DNA from: Strongylocentrotus droebachiensis
Lineage: Eukaryota; Echinodermata; Echinoidea; Camarodonta; Strongylocentrotidae
Direction: 5' to 3'
DNA: 64,000 nucleotides
NCBI GenBank assembly: GCA_035222895.1
Contig: JAVYIG010001032.1
Coordinates: 248,001-312,000, forward strand
The notes beneath the pieces were generated by a model. That model had not been told where the DNA came from, made no database searches, and was given only the letters and a program-made list of their open reading frames with translations. A program made the translations under genes and the position numbers. Of the stretch, positions 55,869 to 64,000 are shown piece after piece; position 1 is the stretch's first letter, and every line of letters begins with the position of its first letter.

Positions 55869-58328
55869 TATAAATAGTGAATATTTGATGGCGTACTTGC
55901 CCGAAAACGACAGATTGTTCCTAGGAATCCCTAAGTGGATTTGTTGGAGGACACCTAGTCATTCATCCCATGATAGTAAAAGTGGGACCAGTGGTCAAGT
56001 TTTACAAGCCCCACTCTTTTAAATTTGAACATAATTCAAAACGGGAGGTATAAATAGTGAATATTTGATGGCGTACTTGCCCGAAAACGACAGATTGTTC
56101 CTAGGAATCCCTAAGTGGATTTGTGGGAGGACACCTAGTCTTTCATCCCATGACAGTAAAAGTGGGACCAGTGGTCAAGTTTTACTAGCCCCACTCTTTT
56201 AAATTTGGACATAATTCAAAACGGGAGGTATAAATAGTGAATATTTGATGGCGTACTTGCCCGAAAACGACAGATTGTTCCTAGGAATCCCTAAGTGGAT
56301 TTGTTGGAGGACACCTAGTCATTCATCCCATGATAGTAAAAGTGGGACCAGCTAGTGGTCAAGTTTTACTAGCCCCACTTTTTTAAATTTGGACGTAATT
56401 CAAAACGGGAGGTATAAATAGTGAATATTTGATGACGTACTTGCCCGAGAACGACAGATTGCTCCTGGGAATCCCTTAGTGGAATTGTGGGAGGACACCT
56501 AGTCTTTCATCCCATGACAGTAAAAGTGGGACCAGTGGTCAAGTTTTACTAGCCCCACTCTTTTAAATTTGGACATAATTCAAAACGGGAGGTATAAATA
56601 GTGAATATTTGATGGCGTACTTGCCCGAGAACGACAGATTGCTCCTGGGAATCCCTTAGTGGAATTGTGGGAGGACACCTAATCTTTCATCCCATGATAG
56701 TAAAAGTGGGACCAGTGGTCAAGTTTTACTAGCCCCACTCTTTTAAATTTGGACATAATTCAAAACGGGAGGTATAAATAGTGAATATTTGATGGCGTAC
56801 TTGACCGAAAACGACAGATTGCTCCTAGGAATCCCTAAGTGGATTTGTGGGAAGACACCTAGTCTTTCATCCCATGACAGTAAAAGTGGGACCAGTGGTC
56901 AAGTTTTACTAGCCCCACTCTTTTAAATTTGGACATAATTCAAAACGTGAGGTATAAATAGTGAATATTTGATGACGTACTTGCCCGAGAACGACAGATT
57001 GCTCCTGGGAATCCCTTAGTGGAATTGTGGGAGGACACCTAGTCTTTCATCCCATGACAGTAAAAGTGGGACCAGTGGTCAAGTTTTACTAGCCCCACTC
57101 TTTTAAATTTGGACATAATTCAAAACGGGAGGTATAAATAGTGAATATTTGATGGCGTACTTGCCCGAAAACGACAGATTGCTCCTAGGAATCCCTAAGT
57201 GGATTTGTGGGAAGACACCTAGTCTTTCATCCCATGACAGTAAAAGTGGGACCAGTGGTCAAGTTTTACTAGCCCCACTCTTTTAAATTTGGACATAATT
57301 CAAAACGGGAGGTATAAATAGTGAATATTTGATGACGTACTTGCCCGAGAACGACAGATTGCTCCTGGGAATCCCTTAGTGGAATTGTGGGAGGACACCT
57401 AGTCTTTCATCCCATGACAGTAAAAGTGGGACCAGTGGTCAAGTTTTACTAGCCCCACTCTTTTAAATTTGGACATAATTCAAAACGGGAGGTATAAATA
57501 GTGAATATTTGATGGCGTACTTGCCCGAGAACGACAGATTGCTCCTGGGAATCCCTTAGTGGAATTGTGGGAGGACACCTAATCTTTCATCCCATGATAG
57601 TAAAAGTGGGACCAGTGGTCAAGTTTTACTAGCCCCACTCTTTTAAATTTGGACATAATTCAAAACGGGAGGTATAAATAGTGAATATTTGATGGCGTAC
57701 TTGACCGAGAACGACAGATTGCTCCGGGGAATCCCTTAGTAGAATTGTGGGAGGACACCTAGTCTTTCATCCCATGACAGTAAAAGTGGGACCAGTGGTC
57801 AAGTTTTACTAGCCCCACTCTTTTAAATTTGGACGTAATTCAAAACGCGAGGTATAAATAGTGAATATTTGATGGCGTACTTGCCCGAAAACGACAGATT
57901 GCTCCTGGGAATCCCTTAGTGGAATTGTGGGAGGACACCTAATCTTTCATCCCATGATAGTAAAAGTGGGACCAGTGGTCAAGTTTTACTAGCCCCACTC
58001 TTTTAAATTTGGACATAATTCAAAACGGGAGGTATAAATAGTGAATATTTGATGGCGTACTTGCCCGAAAACGACAGATTGCTCCTGGGAATCCCTTAGT
58101 GGAATTGTGGGAGGACACCTAATCTTTCATCCCATGATAGTAAAAGTGGGACCAGTGGTCAAGTTTTACTAGCCCCACTTTTTTAAATTTGGACGTAATT
58201 CAAAACGGGAGGTATAAATAGTGAATATTTGATGACGTACTTGCCCGAGAACGACAGATTGCTCCTGGGAATCCCTTAGTGGAATTGTGGGAGGACACCT
58301 AGTCTTTCATCCCATGACAGTAAAAGTG
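55869..58328 (+). repeat. Satellite block A', duplicate of 51.54-54.0 kb
   Basis: Same order of monomer variants as block A, with a few monomers replaced by other types (for example near 56.77-56.87 kb), suggesting later conversion or unequal exchange. Borders are approximate. Confidence 0.7.
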
Positions 58329-60180
58329 GGACCAGTGGTCAAGTTTTACTAGCCCCACTCTTTTAAATTTGGACATAATTCAAAACGGGAGGTATAAATA
58401 GTGAATATTTGATGGCGTACTTGCCCGAGAACGACAGATTGGTCCTGGGAATCCCTTAGTGGAATTGTGGGAGGACACCTAATCTTTCATCCCATGATAG
58501 TAAAAGTGGGACCAGTGGTCAAGTTTTACTAGCCCCACTCTTTTAAATTTGGACATAATTCAAAACGGGAGGTATAAATAGTGAATATTTGATGGCGTAC
58601 TTGCCCGAGAACGACAGATTGCTCCTGGGAATCCCTTAGTGGAATTGTGGGAGGACACCTAATCTTTCATCCCATGATAGTAAAAGTGGGACCAGTGGTC
58701 AAGTTTTACTAGCCCCACTCTTTTAAATTTGGACATAATTCAAAACGGGAGGTATAAATAGTGAATATTTGATGGCGTACTTGACCGAGAACGACAGATT
58801 GCTCCGGGGAATCCCTTAGTGGAATTGTTGGAGGACACCTAGTCTTTCATCCCATGATAGTAAAAGTGGGACCAGTGGTCAAGTTTTACTAGCCCCACTT
58901 TTTTAAATTTGGACGTAATTCAAAACGGGAGGTATAAATAGTGAATATTTGATGACGTACTTGCCCGAGAACGACAGATTGCTCCTGGGAATCCCTTAGT
59001 GGAATTGTGGGAGGACACCTAGTCTTTCATCCCATGACAGTAAAAGTGGGACCAGTGGTCAAGTTTTACTAGCCCCACTCTTTTAAATTTGGACATAATT
59101 CAAAACGGGAGGTATAAATAGTGAATATTTGATGGCGTACTTGCCCGAGAACGACAGATTGCTCCTGGGAATCCCTTAGTGGAATTGTGGGAGGACACCT
59201 AATCTTTCATCCCATGATAGTAAAAGTGGGACCAGTGGTCAAGTTTTACTAGCCCCACTCTTTTAAATTTGGACATAATTCAAAACGGGAGGTATAAATA
59301 GTGAATATTTGATGGCGTACTTGACCGAGAACGACAGATTGCTCCGGGGAATCCCTTAGTAGAATTGTGGGAGGACACCTAGTCTTTCATCCCATGACAG
59401 TAAAAGTGGGACCAGTGGTCAAGTTTTACTAGCCCCACTCTTTTAAATTTGGACGTAATTCAAAACGCGAGGTATAAATAGTGAATATTTGATGGCGTAC
59501 TTGCCCGAAAACGACAGATTGCTCCTGGGAATCCCTTAGTGGAATTGTGGGAGGACACCTAATCTTTCATCCCATGATAGTAAAAGTGGGACCAGTGGTC
59601 AAGTTTTACTAGCCCCACTCTTTTAAATTTGGACATAATTCAAAACGGGAGGTATAAATAGTGAATATTTGATGGCGTACTTGCCCGAAAACGACAGATT
59701 GCTCCTGGGAATCCCTTAGTGGAATTGTGGGAGGACACCTAGTCTTTCATCCCATGCCAGTAAAAGTGGGACCAGTGGTCAAGTTTTACTAGCCCCACTC
59801 TTTTAAATTTGGACATAATTCAAAACGGGAGGTATAAATAGTGAATATTTGATGGCGTACTTGCCCGAAAACGACAGATTGCTCCTGGGAATCCCTTAGT
59901 GGAATTGTGGGAGGACACCTAGTCTTTCATCCCATGACAGTAAAAGTGGGACCAGTGGTCAAGTTTTACTAGCCCCACTCTTTTAAATTTGGACATAATT
60001 CAAAACGGGAGGTATAAATAGTGAATATTTGATGGCGTACTTGCCCGAGAACGACAGATTGCTCCTGGGAATCCCTTAGTGGAATTGTGGGAGGACACCT
60101 AATCTTTCATCCCATGATAGTAAAAGTGGGACCAGTGGTCAAGTTTTACTAGCCCCACTCTTTTAAATTTGGACATAATT

Positions 60181-60660
60181 CAAAACGGGAGGTATAAATA
60201 GTGAATATTTGATGGCGTACTTGACCGAAAACGACAGATTGTTCCTAGGAATCCCTAAGTGGATTTGTTGGAGGACACCTAGTCATTCATCCCATGAGAG
60301 TAAAAGTGGGACCAGTGGTCAAGTTTTACAAGCCCCACTCTTTTAAATTTGAACATAATTCAAAACGGGAGGTATAAATAGTGAATATTTGATGGCGTAC
60401 TTGCCCGAAAACGACAGATTGTTCCTAGGAATCCCTAAGTGGATTTGTGGGAGGACACCTAGTCTTTCATCCCATGACAGTAAAAGTGGGACCAGTGGTC
60501 AAGCTTTACTAGCCCCACTCTTTTAAATTTGGACATAATTCAAAACGGGAGGTATAAATAGTGAATATTTGATGGCGTACTTGCCCGAAAACGACAGATT
60601 GCTCCTGGGAATCCCTTAGTGGAATTGTGGGAGGACACCTAATCTTTCATCCCATGATAG
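60181..60660 (+). repeat. Satellite block B with private variants
   Basis: Carries two rare variants, CATGAGAG (about 60294) and AAGCTTTAC (60501), which recur together 3,244 bp later (18 monomers plus one 4-bp insertion). Confidence 0.8.
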
Positions 60661-63424
60661 TAAAAGTGGGACCAGTGGTCAAGTTTTACTAGCCCCACTC
60701 TTTTAAATTTGGACATAATTCAAAACGGGAGGTATAAATAGTGAATATTTGATGGCGTACTTGCCCAAAAACGACAGATTGCTCCTGGGAATCCCTTAGT
60801 GGAATTGTGGGAGGACACCTAGTCTTTCATCCCATGCCAGTAAAAGTGGGACCAGTGGTCAAGTTTTACTAGCCCCACTGTTTTAAATTTGGACATAATT
60901 CAAAACGGGAGGTATAAATAGTGAATATTTGATGGCGTACTTGCCCGAAAACGACAGATTGCTCCTGGGAATCCCTTAGTGGAATTGTGGGAGGACACCT
61001 AATCTTTCATCCCATGATAGTAAAAGTGGGACCAGTGGTCAAGTTTTACTAGCCCCACTCTTTTAAATTTGGACATAATTCAAAACGGGAGGTATAAATA
61101 GTGAATATTTGATGGCGTACTTGCCCGAAAACGACAGATTGCTCCTGGGAATCCCTTAGTGGAATTGTGGGAGGACACCTAGTCTTTCATCCCATGCCAG
61201 TAAAAGTGGGACCAGTGGTCAAGTTTTACTAGCCTCACTCTTTTAAATTTGGACATAATTCAAAACGGGAGGTATAAATAGTGAATATTTGATGGCGTAC
61301 TTGCCCGAGAACGACAGATTGCTCCTGGGAATCCCTTAGTGGAATTGTTGGAGGACACCTAGTCTTTCATCCTATGATAGTAAAAGTGGGACCAGTGGTC
61401 AAGTTTTACTAGCCCCACTTTTTTAAATTTTGACGTAATTCAAAACGGGAGGTATAAATAGTGAATATTTGATGACGTACTTGCCCGAGAACGACAGATT
61501 GCTCCAGGGAATCCCTTAGTGGAATTGTGGGAGGACACCTAGTCTTTCATCCCATGACAGTAAAAGTGGGACCAGTGGTCAAGTTTTACTAGCCCCACTC
61601 TTTTAAATTTGGACATAATTCAAAATGGGAGGTATAAATAGTGAATATTTGATGACGTACTTGCCCAAGAACGACAGATTGCTCCTGGAAATCCCTTAGT
61701 GGAATTGTGGGAGGACACCTAGTCTTTCATCCCATGACAGTAAAAGTGGGACCAGTGGTCAAGTTTTACTAGCCCCACTTTTTTAAATTTTGACGTAATT
61801 CAAAACGGGAGGTATAAATAGTGAATATTTGATGACGTACTTGCCCGAGAACGACAGATTGCTCCAGGGAATCCCTTAGTGGAATTGTGGGAGGACACCT
61901 AGTCTTTCATCCCATGACAGTAAAAGTGGGACCAGTGGTCAAGTTTTACAAGCCCCACTCTTTTAAATTTGGACATAATTCAAAACGGGAGGTATAAATA
62001 GTGAATATTTGATGGCGTACTTGCCCGAAAACGACAGATTGCTCCTGGGAATCCCTTAGTGGAATTGTGGGAGGACACCTAATCTTTCATCCCATGCCAG
62101 TAAAAGTGGGACCAGTGGTCAAGTTTTACTAGCCCCACTCTTTTAAATTTGGACATAATTCAAAACGGGAGGTATAAATAGTGAATATTTGATGGCGTAC
62201 TTGCCCGAAAACGACAGATTGCTCCTGGGAATCCCTTAGTGGAATTGTGGGAGGACACCTAATCTTTCATCCCATGATAGTAAAAGTGGGACCAGTGGTC
62301 AAGTTTTACTAGCCCCACTCTTTTAAATTTGGACATAATTCAAAACGGGAGGTATAAATAGTGAATATTTGATGGCGTACTTGCCCGAAAACGACAGATT
62401 GCTCCTGGGAATCCCTTAGTGGAATTGTGGGAGGACACCTAGTCTTTCATCCCATGCCAGTAAAAGTGGGACCAGTGGTCAAGTTTTACTAGCCTCACTC
62501 TTTTAAATTTGGACATAATTCAAAACGGGAGGTATAAATAGTGAATATTTGATGGCGTACTTGCCCGAAAACGACAGATTGCTCCTGGGAATCCCTTAGT
62601 GGAATTGTTGGAGGACACCTAGTCTTTCATCCCATGATAGTAAAAGTGGGACCAGTGGTCAAGTTTTACTAGCCCCACTCTTTTAAATTTGAACATAATT
62701 CAAAACGGGAGGTATAAATAGTGAATATTTGATGGCGTACTTGCCCGAAAACGACAGATTGTTCCTAGGAATCCCTAAGTGGATTTGTGGGAGGACACCT
62801 AGTCTTTCATCCCATGACAGTAAAAGTGGGACCAGTGGTCAAGTTTTACTAGCCCCACTCTTTTAAATTTGGACATAATTCAAAACGGGAGGTATAAATA
62901 GTGAATATTTGATGGCGTACTTGCCCGAAAACGACAGATTGTTCCTAGGAATCCCTAAGTGGATTTGTTGGAGGACACCTAGTCATTCATCCCATGATAG
63001 TAAAAGTGGGACCAGCTAGTGGTCAAGTTTTACTAGCCCCACTTTTTTAAATTTGGACGTAATTCAAAACGGGAGGTATAAATAGTGAATATTTGATGAC
63101 GTACTTGCCCGAGAACGACAGATTGCTCCTGGGAATCCCTTAGTGGAATTGTGGGAGGACACCTAGTCTTTCATCCCATGACAGTAAAAGTGGGACCAGT
63201 GGTCAAGTTTTACTAGCCCCACTCTTTTAAATTTGGACATAATTCAAAACGGGAGGTATAAATAGTGAATATTTGATGGCGTACTTGCCCGAGAACGACA
63301 GATTGCTCCTGGGAATCCCTTAGTGGAATTGTGGGAGGACACCTAATCTTTCATCCCATGATAGTAAAAGTGGGACCAGTGGTCAAGTTTTACTAGCCCC
63401 ACTCTTTTAAATTTGGACATAATT

Positions 63425-63904
63425 CAAAACGGGAGGTATAAATAGTGAATATTTGATGGCGTACTTGACCGAAAACGACAGATTGTTCCTAGGAATCCCT
63501 AAGTGGATTTGTTGGAGGACACCTAGTCATTCATCCCATGAGAGTAAAAGTGGGACCAGTGGTCAAGTTTTACAAGCCCCACTCTTTTAAATTTGAACAT
63601 AATTCAAAACGGGAGGTATAAATAGTGAATATTTGATGGCGTACTTGCCCGAAAACGACAGATTGTTCCTAGGAATCCCTAAGTGGATTTGTGGGAGGAC
63701 ACCTAGTCTTTCATCCCATGACAGTAAAAGTGGGACCAGTGGTCAAGCTTTACTAGCCCCACTCTTTTAAATTTGGACATAATTCAAAACGGGAGGTATA
63801 AATAGTGAATATTTGATGGCGTACTTGCCCGAAAACGACAGATTGCTCCTGGGAATCCCTTAGTGGAATTGTGGGAGGACACCTAATCTTTCATCCCATG
63901 ATAG
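63425..63904 (+). repeat. Satellite block B', duplicate of 60.18-60.66 kb
   Basis: Same rare variants as block B (about 63538 and 63745) in the same order and spacing. Confidence 0.8.
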
Positions 63905-64000
63905 TAAAAGTGGGACCAGTGGTCAAGTTTTACTAGCCCCACTCTTTTAAATTTGGACATAATTCAAAACGGGAGGTATAAATAGTGAATATTTGATGGC

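Larger units (their letters stand above)
51322..64000 (+). repeat. Satellite-like tandem array, 180-bp monomer, about 70 copies, runs off right edge
   Basis: Head-to-tail monomers start at CTCTTTTAAATTTGG (51322, 51506, 51686, 51866 and then every 180 bp, plus four 4-bp insertions). Internal copies are typically a few percent different; the first copy is clearly more diverged and 184 bp long, as expected at an array edge. Each typical monomer contains GGTATAAATAGTG, GACCAGTGGTC (an 11-bp inverted repeat) and TTTAAATTT. All frames have stops, so it is non-coding. The monomer is about nucleosome-repeat length. The array ends 297 bp upstream of the SDR start codon. Confidence 0.97.

Noticed and set aside
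51322..64000. CRISPR-like regular repeat array
   Set aside because: There are no unique spacers: the whole 180-bp period is repeated, and the surrounding DNA has spliced genes and retrotransposons.
51322..64000. Tandem coding repeats (60-codon period)
   Set aside because: 180 is divisible by three, but each frame meets stops in every monomer (for example within TATAAATAG), so no repeat protein is encoded.

Overview
The window looks like animal nuclear DNA, most likely from a marine invertebrate deuterostome such as an echinoderm (a sea urchin would fit). The reasons are the split gene with GT..AG introns, the single-exon rhodopsin-type GPCR, tRNA-headed SINEs, several non-LTR retrotransposon lineages, many small inverted-repeat transposons, long C or G homopolymers and a large satellite-like array. 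The species assignment is inference: no rRNA or mitochondrial marker is present. The sequence is AT-rich and gene-poor, and most short open frames are chance.

Layout. Positions 1-681 (minus) hold the first 227 codons of a peptide-type class A GPCR that runs off the left edge. From 0.7 to 22.8 kb I see no convincing gene, only simple repeats, two or three tRNA-like SINE relics, a nested hairpin at 14.9 kb and a MITE remnant at 21.7 kb. From 22.8 to 39.6 kb the DNA is dominated by mobile elements: a 3' LINE end (22.80-23.18 kb), an AT-rich MITE (25.04-25.96 kb), SINEs (28.1 and 30.35-30.70 kb), a decayed RT relic (28.5-29.1 kb), a 2 kb element bounded by inverted repeats with a tRNA-like segment inside (32.04-34.05 kb), and a 5'-truncated L1-like LINE with a poly(A) end (37.09-39.55 kb). 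From 39.6 to 45.5 kb there is no recognisable gene.

Positions 46,026-51,025 (minus) hold a complete six-exon gene for a classical short-chain dehydrogenase/reductase (261 aa). Every junction is GT..AG and the phases agree across all exons. Its introns carry a TA-flanked MITE (intron 5), an (ATC)n tract, an RT zinc-finger relic, and a striking 610-bp near-perfect foldback element with 7-bp target duplications (all in intron 1). A second MITE lies just downstream of the stop codon.

About 300 bp upstream of the SDR start codon begins a head-to-tail array of about 70 copies of a 180-bp monomer, which fills the rest of the window (51,322-64,000) and continues past it. Rare variants recur at spacings of whole monomers, showing multi-monomer block duplication. 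Each typical monomer carries a TATA-like motif and an 11-bp inverted repeat. The juxtaposition of satellite array, gene promoter and intronic hairpin is the most unusual arrangement here. Nothing in the window forms a bacterial-type operon; the GPCR and SDR appear unrelated in function.
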